Shown here piece after piece: positions 22,112-33,765 of a DNA stretch of 64,000 nucleotides (position 1 is its first letter; the number at the start of each line of letters is the position of its first letter). A program made the translations under genes and the position numbers. The stretch covers positions 20,039,542 to 20,103,541 of the forward strand of contig OX388305.1 in assembly GCA_947579605.1 (NCBI GenBank), in the 5' to 3' direction. The notes beneath the pieces are model-generated. The model made no database searches and was not told where the DNA came from. It saw only the letters and a program-made list of their open reading frames with translations. This DNA comes from Athripsodes cinereus (Eukaryota; Arthropoda; Insecta; Trichoptera; Leptoceridae).

Positions 22112-22612
22112 TGAGTATGCAAGTGAGACGTGGACATGGATGCAAGTGAGACGTGGACATGGTTAAAGAAGGATGAAAGTGGCATAAATGCAGTGGAAAT
22201 GAGATCGTTGAGAAGGATGTGTGGTAAAAGTCTGAGAGATCGTGTGCGTAACATTGATATACGAAAGGAATGTGGAATGAAAGTTGGTGTAATAACAAGG
22301 ATGAATGTAAATAAGTTAAGATGGTTTGGGCACGTGGAAAGAATGAATGAGGACAGAATGACTAAAAAGATATATTTGTCTGAGAGGAATGGTGCTCGGA
22401 GACGTGGACGTCCGAGGATTAAATGGCAAGATCATTTAAATCAAATCCTACAGGACGGTCACGTGTTGAGCACATTGAACAGGAGAGCATGCATGAGGAA
22501 TTGTATGACAGTGATGGAAGCGAAAGATGTATGCAAGTATAGAAGGAAGTGGCGCTCGATCCTTTCTGCCTACCCCGCGAGGGAAGCGGCGTGATGGTAT
22601 GTATGTATGTAT
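22112..22612 (+). mobile_element. 5'-truncated LINE, family L2, copy 2
   Basis: An open frame of about 154 codons (22130-22594) covers the LINE polymerase C-terminus: AVEMRSLRRMCG, KLRWFGHVERMNEDRM, RGRPRIKWQDHLNQIL and a terminal SAYPAREAA, with TGA at 22592-22594, then an ATGT-repeat tail (22598-22612). A 23-base tandem duplication (22117-22139 and 22140-22162) sits at the 5' edge. No catalytic domain is present. It is nearly identical in protein to the 33.8-kb copy, so the subfamily was active recently. Confidence 0.85.
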
Positions 22613-23136
22613 GCACATCACTAGAAAGTATGTAGTTAGGTACCTACTTAGGTAGGTTTCTAGTTTGACGATAATTACATCCTTCAAAGTTGACAAAGGT
22701 ACGACAGATCCTTAAAATCAATTTGTCTCTACGATGACCTATGTAGGTAAGAATATAACCTGGAACGTGTAGGCTGATTCTATAAGTGGGATGGCATAAA
22801 TCATAAATTAAGTTGACATGTAGGTACTCACATAATTATATTGAAAGTAGTACTTGTTTTTTCTCTAGACGAGTATTTAATAATAAACGTGTGATAAAAT
22901 ATATTGTCTTTGACAGACAAACTGCGAACTGATTGATACTACGAATCACTCTTTAGAGGAATGAGAGAAAGTACAATGTGTTCCAATGCTTACGAATTGG
23001 CAATCGACTTGTATAAGGGTGCTTTACTTCTCGGTAACGTTCACCTATTTTACCATTTCAATCTATGTTTTCAGTACTAGTTCTATTCATAACGGTTTAT
23101 TACACCCAATGCTGTAAAAAACATTTCGTCAAACCA
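22613..23136. other. AT-rich spacer
   Basis: No gene or repeat boundary recognised. Confidence 0.55.
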
Positions 23137-23276
23137 ATTGTCGCCAAAATATTAAAGACGTGAAGAAGAATGGTCGACAAGTGTTATCAAAACGGTTGTT
23201 CTTCTGTTCAAAAGCAACTGGCTGGATAGTGATACAAAACTTTTCTTTATTTTTCATTTTTGATATTAAAACATTT
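23137..23276. repeat. 140-bp direct repeat, copy 2
   Basis: Partner of 21959-22098, about 1.18 kb away, same orientation. Confidence 0.8.
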
Positions 23277-23991
23277 ATATCAAACACACCTACAATGTGT
23301 TTCTTAACGATATTACATAATATGTTATTCGTTTACACGTTGTAGCAACTATTCCACTTGGTAAATCGTTGTAGTAATTGACACGCAAATATGTGTAATG
23401 GCGTTGCGCAACATGCATATTAAATATTAAATTTAAGTCCGTAAGTACGAATATATTTATAAGTTTTTTTCAGGTGAGATATATGTAGGTAAGTGATAGT
23501 TTCATATCTCTAGAATTATTATTATTATTTAAGTCTTATCACTTTTCTACTTTATTCTCTAAGCACGTAATGAATTTTCTTGTACGATATAGGTAATCAT
23601 ACATACACACACACAAAAATATATGCGTAGAGGATCAATATTAGCAGAATAATGGTGAAATATATTTCTAGGTAACAATTAAGTTTGCTTAAATTGTTTC
23701 CCTTCGGGTACATGAAAATTCTGTACAATACTATTTGGCTCAAAATAGCGCTGTTTTTTTGCCCACAAGGCTGTTTTACCACCCTTTATACAACACTGAG
23801 ACATTTACTAAATAAATAAATAAATAAATAAACATATTGTTTTTTTTACTTTTGCGTATTACGATAGAACGTTTTCAATATTACATATTTGTCTTCTGTG
23901 CCATTGCCAATTCTAAGATTTTTTAAACTCAACTCATCCAGGATTATTATACATCTATTCTGCATAAATCTGCACAAATTACATTATTGCG
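23277..23991. other. AT-rich spacer
   Basis: Contains a short CA run (23603-23615) and AAAT repeats (23811-23831). No gene recognised. Confidence 0.55.
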
Positions 23992-24065
23992 GGGTAGGCA
24001 AGATATACGTTGGACCAATTTACCTTTGTTAACTTTTACTCCCTCCACATTCATACAAGCAAGTT
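23992..24065 (-). mobile_element. Decayed LINE 3' end, family L2-like
   Basis: The plus-strand words GGGGTAGGCA and CTCCACATTCAT align, in the same order and spacing, with the 19.05-19.13-kb copy. Confidence 0.4.
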
Positions 24066-25115
24066 TGCTTGTGGTTATCTTTTTTTGTTGGCGACATGTT
24101 AGACATTTTTTATGTATTTTTTTAATAAAGGCAACTGTGATAGTACACTCTAAGATTTTTTGATATAAAGCAATATTGTGTCACTAAGGTGAGGAAGATT
24201 TAGTAGTATTTAGCACGGTAGGTAATCACAATTGGAAACCGAAGACAGTATCATCAAACTCTCGGCCACCTCATTCTTTCAATAAAAATATTTAAAAAAA
24301 ATCGAAGACTGCAATAGCTAGTAAATGTTAGTAATATCGAAACTAGCAGCAATTCATAAAGAATGAAATTTTTTTATATGGTTTCTTGTTAAACATCAGT
24401 AAATAGTTGTACAAATACTCATATCATTCACCTTAGCTGACCTTTAGTGAACCGTAACTTTTTCAATGAAAAAAATCTAAACTCTACATATATGTACTTA
24501 TAAAGTTATATAAATATTGACAGGCAAGAGTTTTTATTAAATGCGAGTATCATATAAATATGGAGTTTATCAGCTGTTTATGCATACATAAAAATATATT
24601 AGTTTATCGTAATAATCAGAATAAATGATTATGGTACACATGCATGATATATAATGTACCTACATATGTACCTACATAGAATATAAATATAATCTGGAAT
24701 ATTCAAGGAGGTCTCACTATAGAATGTTGTCCATGTATGCTGCATAGAAATGTTTTTAACCCATACAATACCACACTTATCTATGGTGTTGTATTTATTA
24801 AAAAAATTAGTATGTCACAAAATATTTCAGGTAAAAATTACTATGTCAAACGCTTCGTTTGTAATTTATTCCAATCTTATGGGATTTATACGGGATTATC
24901 GAAAAATTCATTCATATTATTTACTTAGATATTATCAATGTACCTACTCTTCCTACTAGCCCATCGATTTGTTCTCTTGTCATTTGTTATGTATCTACTA
25001 AAAAAGCAATGTGTGTATTCTTATTAACAATCATAATATTTTATTGCTAGTGGCTTTATTTTGAAAAAAAAAATATTAATTATCTTTTCACATATTACAC
25101 CACCACCACCTACAG
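24066..25115. other. AT-rich spacer
   Basis: Frames near 24737-24959 overlap one another, are AT-driven and are not supported. Confidence 0.5.
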
Positions 25116-25261
25116 TTGAAGTGGTTACTGGACTAACCACACAAAATAAATATAAACATGATACGTTTGAAGCTATAAATGTTACAACAAGAAGTTTGGA
25201 TTGGGAGGCATACTACATCACAGAATTGAAGATGTTAAATGAATGTGTTGAACGTACCTAA
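25116..25261 (+). CDS. Exon-like 48-codon frame, unrecognised
   Basis: A good acceptor (CACCACCACCTACAG, ending 25115) precedes a frame reading VEVVTGLTTQNKYKHDTFEA, then SLDWEAYYITELKMLNE, ending at TAA 25259-25261. The composition (acidic and aromatic residues mixed, few Lys/Phe runs) is protein-like. It would be a terminal exon. No family is recognised; a transposon protein fragment is an alternative. Confidence 0.3.
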
Positions 25262-26259
25262 TAATTTATGTAGAGTTTATAATTCACCAAAAATAAGAGA
25301 GAAAAAAACTTATCTGTGTCCAATGATTTCACTGAAGAGGAGAAACGCATATTGATGGGTTAACAATAACATTCACTAAAAAGTAAAAATGTTCGTCATA
25401 TTCTGTGTAAGGTATGCCTATGATAGAAGGCTTAGGTTGAGTGAGGTTAATATACTATACAAAGTGCATGGTTGCAGTTAGTTCCTTCCAAGTTTGCAAA
25501 TATAATACCTATTATAATAACTTGGATTATAATATAAACTACATACTTAGTCCCGTATAGGTACTGATAAATTTATTATCGCCAGAAATTGATTATAATA
25601 TCACTAATAATAATGCTAAACACTTTGAGTTAAATTGATAGTGTAGTAAAATATTTTAATAATTCAGACACAGCAAGTTGTGAATTTCTGAAATGTAGGT
25701 TTGTTACTTAAGAAACTAGTTTTCTAAAACTAGTTAATCAATTTTGTGTGCCTGCATTGTCGATTATTAATGTTCCTCTCATGTAAAAAAGGAAATAATT
25801 TCCCACATTTTTCATCTCCAAGTTTTCGAATGCTCTGTGAAATAATATTTGTTTATTATTATTTTTTATTCATTTTGTACATCATCATCATAATATATAC
25901 CTAACAGTGACAACAGAACGATATAAAATTTAAAATACTAAGACGACATTCAGTGGCGAAATTATCACCATGGAGTGATATAATCACAAAATATATATTC
26001 AATTTCCTCAATTCAGCAATGAGATATGCCACTCAACCTGAAAGTCTTTAATTTTTGATGTCATGTTAATTATCCATGCATGTATATATTAGGTACTTTG
26101 TAGATGGTACGATAGACAGCGGCCATCTTCTCCCTACTAAATTTTCGGCAAAGCCGTGATGGTTTGAAAGTGGAAGCCATCAGACAGACTAAATGTAGGT
26201 ATGTAATAATAAATAAGCAAATTGTTCTCTCCAATAACGAAATCACATAATATCATATC
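25262..26259. other. AT-rich spacer with a family V 3' end
   Basis: 25876-25990 matches 21213-21325 (GTACATCATCATCAT, CAGTGGCGAAATTATCACC, GAGTGATAT). No gene recognised. Confidence 0.45.
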
Positions 26260-26386
26260 AATCCCGGTTCTTCGATCGCAGGTACCGGCAAACTCCCCTT
26301 TCACAACACAAGCTTTTAGCTTACTGTGAAAGGTGTATGAGATTGTATTTGGGTTTAAAACAAAATATAGATATAATCTTTAAAAC
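26260..26386 (+). mobile_element. SINE family S1, copy C (head truncated)
   Basis: Starts inside the box B region (CGGTTCTTCGATCGCAGG), keeps the CTTTCAC...GTGAAAG stem and ends with the TTGTATTTGGGTTTA block and an A-rich end. Confidence 0.75.
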
Positions 26387-27149
26387 AGATTGGTAGGTAT
26401 ATCTATCATAACTAACTTTTTATCATTTTTTGTCTATTTTCAATCCAACCATGAGCTAAAAGCAACATTGTGAAACAAGATATTGTAAGTTCTATGTTGT
26501 TTGGAAGACGCAGACTTTATGAAATATTAAATAGGTTTTATGATAATAATATGTTTGTAGGTTATCCTGGCATAAGTATAAATATTAAATTCCGTTCATA
26601 TGAATGTATGGATAATAACGCTAACCTAGATTTTTGAATATGTCGTTTTGTGGAAAACCATCGCAAGGCCGTTTTTTATGAATCATAATATGTCTTCTTA
26701 TTTTTAAAAGCTCCACATATTATTATTATCCCGTTGCGCAAGACAATAGAAAAACGAATGACTCAAATACGTTTTTCATGTTTCAGTAGGTACACATTAA
26801 TTATGCGCGTATATTATTTAAGAAAAAAAAATAAGTAGGTATACTAAAGTTAAACCAATCACAAATACTTAGTTAGTTTTTATTTTTGGGAGACAATGTT
26901 AAAGAAAGGTAAGTAGGTACTTTTTAAAAACATTAACACATAATTTTTATTATTCTCTAGGCGTTCTACCCAATATTGAGTGATAAAGTATATTTAAACT
27001 TTTTTTTAAAATATTCGTTTTCGTACTAACTAAATTTGTCATTGTTTAAGCCATAATTATACAATTTATTACTCAATCATAGTGTTTTGTTCATTCTGCA
27101 TTTATTATATTGAATCGTGTCTGCTTTTTATACAATATTATATGATTTA
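26387..27149. other. AT-rich spacer with LINE 3' end, family J, copy 3
   Basis: 26630-26725 on the minus strand keeps the 3' untranslated block (CGTTTTGTGGAAAACC, CGCAAGGCCG, AATCATAATATGTC). The rest is AT-rich with no gene. Confidence 0.5.
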
Positions 27150-27230
27150 TTTTTTCAATGCCTCACCATAAAAAAAAAAAAACAAAAATAAAGATTTTGT
27201 CCAAAAAATAAAATTCGGGATGGGCCACCT

Positions 27231-28594
27231 TTAACCTTCTGCAGCTGAGGTGGTAGTCTACCAGACACCACATCACAAAATTGTCCTTAACATGTATATA
27301 TTTAAAGTTACGATCCCGGCATGCTTAGTACCTTCGTATTTCGTCAACATGGATCAGTTAGCAATGAGCGGTTGAGATGAGTATAGGTTGTGTGCTACAG
27401 CAAGGAGGTGTCTACTAGTCTACCACGTCAGTGTTAAGGTATGTGTCTGTGAATCTACCACGTCAGTAAAATTGAAAAAAAAACCATAGTGTCTCCCAAG
27501 CTACAGGTCAGTAAGACCGTTTTTAGATGTTGTTATTTCATAGTAAAATTGTTATTTGTATGTTATTGTATAGTTGTAGGTATAATGCATCGGTGTATAG
27601 GTGTGTTCATGACGATAGCCGGGTTTGAATTGCAGGTGCATACTTATAGAGATGATGTGATGATGATGATGACCCGTATTTTGCCTTTATTTCTCCCTTC
27701 TGTATAATATAATAATAATCTTTATTCAACAACAAAATATTTACAAAAATATTTGTCAATGGTAATAAGTACCTACATAACGGGTGTTGGTCAGCTTCAT
27801 CCTCTCAGTTTTTGTGGATGAAATTGATAAAAAATGCTCAATATATTCTTGATTCTATAAATTGTTTAATATCAAGCGTGTGATATTAGCGACAGTAAAA
27901 TGAAAAGAAGTACCTTTTTATTGAATATGTCACGTATGTAGCTTAGTACTAGATCACATGAAGGCGCGAGCGTATAATGAAAGACTGCCAAGAGAACTGC
28001 GAATAACAGTGAGCAGAGTTTTGGGCATAAATCTGCCTCTTCCACCTCCAAAATCACAATCTGCTTCTACAAGTGCACGAAAGTTTTGTCATATTTGCTC
28101 AACAAAAATAAAAAGACAAACCAAATACATATGTTGTGATTGTTTCAAGCCGATTTGCCTGCAATGCTCAAAGCCAAAATTTGAACTATGTCAAGAAAAA
28201 ATGTAAAAACTTAAAGCTGTGTATTTTTTTATTTGACCATAAGATTTTATTCAAATTTTTATCTATGATTACTATTAGTGTTAAATTTAATAATAAATGC
28301 AAGTTGTTGTTATTTTTAGTTATGTTATTTTTGTTAATATTTTTATAGTAGTCGGTTGATTTTGCGAACTGATTTTGACCAAAAACAATAAATGGTGTTA
28401 TTAATAGAAATTTTTTATTTTTCTATTTTTAAATGAATAGAAATATAATATATGAATATATTTTTTAGACAATACCAATTAATTAGGTATTTAATACTAA
28501 TTTGACAAAAAAATATGACTTTAAAATGGTGTCCAACAGTCTACCACGTCAGTAAATTTGTGAAGTTTAAGGCACGTCAGTTGCAGAAGGTTAA
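27231..28594 (+). mobile_element. piggyBac deletion derivative with TTAA target duplication
   Basis: Flanked by TTAA at 27231-27234 and 28591-28594. The ends are inverted: left CCTTCTGCAGCTGAGGTG, right (reversed) CCTTCTGCAACTGACGTG. The interior, 1356 bp, keeps only the transposase C-terminus. Subterminal copies of TCTACCACGTCAGT lie at 27419, 27454 and 28540. The core catalytic domain has been lost, and a retroposon tail-like AATAATAATAATCTTTATT sits near 27708. Confidence 0.85.
27958..28206 (+). pseudogene. piggyBac transposase C-terminal zinc-binding domain
   Basis: An 82-codon frame ends with a cysteine-rich domain: CHICSTK, then TKYICCDCFKPICLQC. The CXXC pairs spaced by a TKYxC segment are typical of the C-terminal RING/PHD-like domain of piggyBac transposases, which follows the nuclear-localisation region. 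The preceding RELRITVSRVLG and a PLPPP stretch fit the linker. The frame upstream soon meets a stop and the catalytic DDD domain is absent, so this is a relic inside a non-autonomous element. Confidence 0.75.
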
Positions 28595-28727
28595 CTTTTA
28601 GGGGTATGAAAAATAGATGTTGGCCAATTCTCAGACTTACCCGATAAGAACTCGAAATTTCATCAAAATCTGTTTCGGAGGAGTATGATAACAAACACCG
28701 TGACACGAGAATTTCATAAATATTAGA

Positions 28728-29359
28728 TTATTTTCATGGAAACACTATTTTTACGACATTATTTTTACACTTTATCCTAAGTCTTGTTTTTCTATACCTA
28801 TTTTTATTGAAATTTTGTCATTTTGAATATAGGTATTTACGAGAAAAGCTTGGTTTGAAACTAGTGTTTTATATCTGCGTTTGCTTCAATCTCTCAAGTA
28901 GGTTTTAAACGTAAAAAATAAGTGGATATTCTAAGTATAACGTTATGATGAATTCTTAAAACAAAGTAGATTATATGGTAAGAAAAATGCTTGCGCTACG
29001 GAATTTATTGTTAGGAAGTTGAATTCCATTTCTACTTTTTTGAAAAATAATAAACAACATAAAAAATATGAAAGTGCTTTTAAAATATGTACATATATTG
29101 AACAATTATTTATTTTTACACGTCGACAGAAAATTTATCAGAAGCTTGGTCAAATGTTGACACACCTCAGAATCCCAATCAAGAGATCCTGGGTTCATAA
29201 CCATCAGCTGTATCGATCAACTCCACCTTCGCCAAACGAGCACTTTACTTTCTGAGAGGATGTTCTGAGGCCTTTTAGAATCAGTCTCTTATCCAAATTC
29301 ATGACTTTCAAATAAAAATGTATCAAATCACAAAAACCTCAAACTGAATAAGTCGATAA
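28728..29359. other. AT-rich spacer
   Basis: No gene recognised. The 78-codon frame at 29019-29255 has no family signature. Confidence 0.5.
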
Positions 29360-29545
29360 AATAATTATATGTCGGTCGGTGTGGCGCGGAGGTAATATTA
29401 TTGCCATTGAGTCATGAGATCCCGAACTCGATTACCAGTCAGGGCAAATGAAGGATTACCTTTATCATAGTATTCTACATATGCATTTTATGTCTCCTAG
29501 CATAAGCACCTATAATACAAGATTCATGCTGAATTTGGGACAAGC
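29360..29545 (+). mobile_element. tRNA-derived SINE, family S2
   Basis: The head TGTGGCGCGGAGGTAA...GAGTCATGAGATCC...CTCGATTACCAGTCAGGG matches the layout of tRNA-derived SINEs with a decayed box B. The body continues with ACAAGATTCATGCTG and GGGACAAGCTCGAGTGTCATT. Confidence 0.55.
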
Positions 29546-29658
29546 TCGAGTGTCATTTGTTTATATATATTACGTTATGTTAAATCAACACTAACAATTT
29601 AATAAGTTGTGGGTTAACTTGAGACACTAATCCTTAATTTTTGATGCATCAGTGTTAA
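29546..29658. other. Short AT-rich spacer
   Basis: Nothing recognised. Confidence 0.5.
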
Positions 29659-29762
29659 AACCTGGTGTGGGTCTTGTCCTCCTCAAGAACTTTTCGCCAA
29701 TTCTTTGCATCCATCTCAGCACTGACCTTGTATAACTTCTCCTGCCACTGGGCTTTTATGTG
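29659..29762 (-). pseudogene. LINE-like C-terminal coding fragment
   Basis: A minus-strand frame of about 33 codons reads KAQWQEKLYKVSAEMDAKNW, then RKVLEEDKTHTRF and a TAA. Such W/E/K-rich ends occur in insect endonuclease-reverse transcriptase proteins. The link to a LINE is inferred from style and context, not from a catalytic motif. Confidence 0.35.
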
Positions 29763-30364
29763 TATTTTTTTGTTTAGCAACAATATTGAAGTTATATTTA
29801 GGTACTTAAATAAGAAGGTTTGAGTCATTTATTCATACAAATAATATAAATAGACTTATCAAGTAAGATTTTCAAAAAGCACCGTAGACTTAATTTTTAA
29901 AAAATATTTAAATATTCATATTTTCAACGGCCAAAAGTTAATAAGGATTATCTTCTTTATAAATAATTCACTCTTCTTTATTTTTATTATTCAACATTAT
30001 TACATAATCTTTAGGAAAAGAGAATTATAAGGATAGAGGGAAATGTCATGAAATAAGGAACGTCTCATCAGTCAACGTAATGTGTCAAAATTATAATACC
30101 AAATCATGGAGACTTTACTTATTCATAATGAAATAATCAGTGCGTGACTTTTGTGCGAAGTAAGTTATACCAAACACGTCATAATATGGATTTTATAATT
30201 TGTCCTTATTCTACTAATACTACTTTTATACCATCACGGCACATCCCACAATTGGTGTAGCCAGCAGACCAGCTGTATATTGTCCTTATTCAAATTCACA
30301 TATTGATGTTCGGAAACTATCGGAATCGCTTGGTCAAAATGCGAACACTCATGTTTATATTATT
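29763..30364. other. AT-rich spacer with a family D fragment
   Basis: 30228-30290 (ACCATCACGGCACATCCCAC, CAGCAGACCAGCTG) is a family D copy. Nothing else recognised. Confidence 0.5.
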
Positions 30365-30560
30365 GAGTTCGTCGGTAGCCTGGTGGTAGAGTCTCGGCCT
30401 TGTGAACAAGGGGTCCGTGGTTTGATACCAGGTACCGGCAAACTCCCCTTTCACGACACAAGCTTTTAGTAGCGTACTGTGAAAGGTGAATAAGGTTGTA
30501 TTTGGGTTTATAACAAACAAAACCCAGATACTTAAAATAAAAAAATAAATAAAAATTGGT
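30365..30560 (+). mobile_element. SINE family S1, copy D (near full length)
   Basis: Complete head GAGTTCGTCGGTAGCCTGG, box B-like GGTTTGATACC, the CTTTCAC...GTGAAAG stem, the TTGTATTTGGGTTTATAAC body and a tail of A-rich AAATAAATAAAA. Confidence 0.85.
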
Positions 30561-30591
30561 TAAATGTAGGTATATTTTCTTTATCATTATT

Positions 30592-30700
30592 TTACCATCA
30601 TGGCAAATCTCGCAAGTGCCGGCAGACCAGCTTCATTTTATAAACTTGATGTCAATTGTCATCGCTGAATTGAAATCCTTCTACAGGTCATTCGGAAAAA
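30592..30700 (+). repeat. Dispersed repeat family D copy
   Basis: ACCATCATGGCAAATC, CGGCAGACCAGCTTC, TTATAAACTTGATG and CATCGCTGAATTG follow the family order. Confidence 0.55.
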
Positions 30701-30853
30701 ATGGGAGACAAATTCATTTTGAGGTGTTCGAAATAAAAAAAAAAATTATATAAATAATTGATAATAATTACGAATAGATCATTCAATATCTCTATTTTTT
30801 GGTATCTATGAGATATGAAACTCATCCAGGAATTTTACATTTGAACTTAAATA

Positions 30854-31037
30854 GAGTTCATCGGTAGCCTGGAGGTAGAATCTCGGCCTCATGAGCAAGG
30901 GGTCCGCGGTTAGATCCCTGGTGCCAGCAAACTCCCATTTCACGACACAAGCTTTTAGCTTACTGTAAAAGGTGTATCAGGTTGTATTTGGGTTAATAAC
31001 AAAATCCAGATACTGTATATCTTTAAAAAAAAAATGA
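30854..31037 (+). mobile_element. SINE family S1, copy E (near full length)
   Basis: Head GAGTTCATCGGTAGCCTGG, a mutated box B (GGTTAGATCCC), the stem with one changed base (TGTAAAAGG), the body, and an A-rich end at 31024-31034. It lies about 490 bases from copy D in the same orientation. Confidence 0.85.
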
Positions 31038-31681
31038 TGGAAGTTGGAGATTTTTTCAACTACGGAGACTTAGCTAGGAAATTTGAAATCAAATACAGAT
31101 GTGTTAATGTACCGAAATGTAGGTATGTTAAGTTTATTGCTGAATTGGGATATCTCCGCAGGCTTTGTCCGCAAGCTTTGTCCTGAAGTTTTCCACCTTG
31201 TAATTTCGCAGAAAACTTTGAAGATTTGACGGAATAAAAAAATCTTTATTTTAGGAATATGTGCCAAATATTTTTATCATAATATTGTTCTCTCAAACAA
31301 ATTTGCTACGAGAACATGAAATAATAAATTGCTTGAATTTTTTATAAGGCAAAATTCGTCAACAGAAAACCCAAAACTCAGCACTGTCAACAACAACATT
31401 ATGAACATAACTGGAGTGGTGTTATTATTTAGCAAAAAAATATTTTGATTGTCATTCTTACTCAATTAAGTATGTAGGTATTGTGTCTTCTGTAGACAAT
31501 AAGTTGTTATATAATATGAGATGTGTTGACACATCAATTTATTATTGTAGCTGACCTACAAAATGAAATCGGGTTGCAAGTATGAGAAACTATATAAATG
31601 TAGCGGAAGCAATAAAAAAAGATATGTAAGGATAAAACAATATGGAATTCTGACTTTTCTGCTTACCTCTCTAGGATTCGG
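31038..31681. other. AT-rich spacer
   Basis: No gene recognised. Minus frames at 31070-31267 and 31277-31465 are not supported. Confidence 0.5.
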
Positions 31682-31825
31682 CATGAATATAGGCTGTAAT
31701 AAATAATTCTTCTTCTTCGCCCTCGCTTTTATCCCATTTACTTGGGGTCGGCACTCCTTGTCCTCGTCTTCCAAGTTTTCCGGTCCCTTGCATCCTCCGA
31801 GCGCAACTCTGCGGAATTATTTAAA
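31682..31825 (-). mobile_element. LINE 3' end, family L4
   Basis: The plus-strand block TTCTTCTTCTTCGCCCTCGC, then TCCCATTTACTTGGGGTCGG, is much more GC-rich than its flanks. On the minus strand it reads as the end of a LINE-like coding region followed by a GAA-repeat tail. Confidence 0.5.
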
Positions 31826-33200
31826 AAAAAATCAATCAAAACTATGTATGCAAATTATCTCAAACGTTGTAAAAGATTATGTTTTGAGTTAGACATTTGT
31901 TTATCGCATAACCATAAAATTGATAGACATATTTTCTCTGTTGGAAATAGCAACCCCTTTCTTGTCAATAATCGTCAAGTTGATTATATGGATTCATGGC
32001 TAGATTAATAGCATGCGAGAATCATGAATAATGTTATATTTTACTTTTATTTTTTATATATTTGTTCTTATTTCCATTTAAGTTAGTCAGTCACATCTTA
32101 GAAATCAAATATTTAAATAACAATGAAGTTGAGTAAATTACAAGATATTTTATTGATTTTATACAGTTGAACTTATTGGAGTTCATAAATATTTTAAAAT
32201 TATTGTATTGGAACTTCTTACTTGTATTATAAAAATTCTAATCCTTCTCGAATGGGATAAAAAATACATATTGACACCTTTTTTTAATACTCTTTGCTGT
32301 AACTAGTGAGTCTTATGGTAACTTTTTTCATTGTGGAAGATATTTATGGTCTATATTCGTCATGACTATAACTTAATTATTATATTAGTTATATATTCGT
32401 CACGATTGCCACTGCATGGAGAACTTCAAACTCAAAACCCCATACCCGAGGTTCTTTTGTCTCATGCTAGGTACGAGTGTTGCAACGTAAGTAAGTACAA
32501 AATTTGATATCGTTCAACAAAAAGCTTCTATACGGCGATCGATTAATAAGACTTGTACTGAGATCGGTTTAATATGAGAGTGTATTTAGAAAGCTATAAT
32601 TTTCACCTTTTACGTCTCAAGGGAATCCATTACAGGTTGACAAAAAATTGCACGTGGATTTGCAATGTTGTATATTAATTTCTTACTATCTTTATAAGCC
32701 GTTTGAATAAAACTTTATTATATTCTGTTTTATATTTTCCCCCCATACATTCTTCTCTTTGATTGACAGCTTTTCATGTACTATTTTTTCTTTTGCGTAC
32801 CTACCTAAAAAATAATATCTTCTCGATCTTTTAACATTATTATTAGCCGTCATACATTGGTAGCAAAATATTGTTTTTATTACCTATCAAGTTAGGTACC
32901 TACTTCAGGAGATAAAGTTCTTTCTTCTAGTCAATTTATTGTTGTATACTTAAGTTGGAAATAATAAAAATATTGTTATAGGTAATGTTTTAGTATTTTA
33001 GTTTTATGATTTTTATTTAAAAAGATTGTCGTAAAATAATGCTTCTCCCACAGGTCTCAAGTGGATTACATCAATGAATTTTAAACTAAACTTCAACTGT
33101 TAAAATATAAATAAATAAGAAGGCTTATAATATTTTTCGGATATTATAATTATTATTATTTGATACGATGGTGGTGTTGTACAATTGTTGTTTATAACTA
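31826..33200. other. AT-rich spacer
   Basis: A partial direct repeat around TATATTCGTCA(T/C)GA occurs near 32352 and 32392. No gene recognised. Confidence 0.5.
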
Positions 33201-33254
33201 TGTATTAAAGGCGTAAGCCGTATGTATTATTATAATTAAATAAATAAATAAAAC
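33201..33254 (+). mobile_element. Retroposon 3' end, family G
   Basis: TATTAAAGGCGTAAGCCGTA and a TAAATAAATA tail, the same as 16806-16862 in opposite orientation. Confidence 0.5.
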
Positions 33255-33489
33255 AATACACTTCTCTTAAAATAAATGTTCTTCAGCAATTTTGAGTCCA
33301 TATTCATCCACTTTTCTTCAGTAATTTTGAGTCCATATTCATCCACCACTAGAAGGACCCAGGTTTTCCTACATTATCTTTCATTTCTTTATGTTCTGCA
33401 CTTGTTAGGTATATCCATTTTTTAAATTTAACAAAATAGAAATAAAATGAAAATCGTTTACGTTGTTGAAATATCAACTGCCCTAAAAT

Positions 33490-33660
33490 GAAGGTCTGGC
33501 AAGTTTGGTAGCGCTGACAAGTGCTCCGGCACAAGATGAAATATGAAAGTTCTGGAGGGACAACCAAAATTAGGTAAGAAAAGTCTCGGAAGGCGCCAGA
33601 CTTAATGATTGGATGATGTAATGAAGAACAAAATACAGAAATAATGCAAGGTATTGATAT
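33490..33660 (+). pseudogene. Decayed LINE C-terminal fragment
   Basis: The frame VLEGQPKLGKKSLGRRQT, two stops, then LDDVMKNK matches the pattern VLxGxPxGxRxxGRPxxxWLDDV seen near the ends of RTE-like LINE proteins. Confidence 0.4.
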
Positions 33661-33765
33661 TTTTTCCATGGATGTCACTGTTGTGAGATATGAATAGGAA
33701 CGAGCAAACTCTTATTAATTTCCGTGACGAAATCACTTTAAAACTAAAATGTTAGTCCAAATATA

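Larger units (their letters stand above)
27150..28727 (-). mobile_element. Second Helitron-like copy, split by a piggyBac insertion
   Basis: The minus-strand start at 28727 (TC after a host A) is followed by the same 5' sequence as the 8.86-kb Helitron (CTCGTGTCACGGTGTTTG, CATACTCCTCCGAAAC). Its continuation (TTATGGTGAGGCATT, antisense at 27155-27172) lies on the far side of the piggyBac insertion. The canonical 3' hairpin end is not visible, so this copy is truncated or diverged. Confidence 0.6.

Noticed and set aside
30317..30587. Overlapping minus frames of 67 and 75 codons
   Set aside because: They are antisense translations of SINE copy D.
31742..32008. 88-codon plus frame
   Set aside because: Its first third is antisense to a LINE 3' end and the rest is unrelated AT-rich sequence; a chimera by chance.
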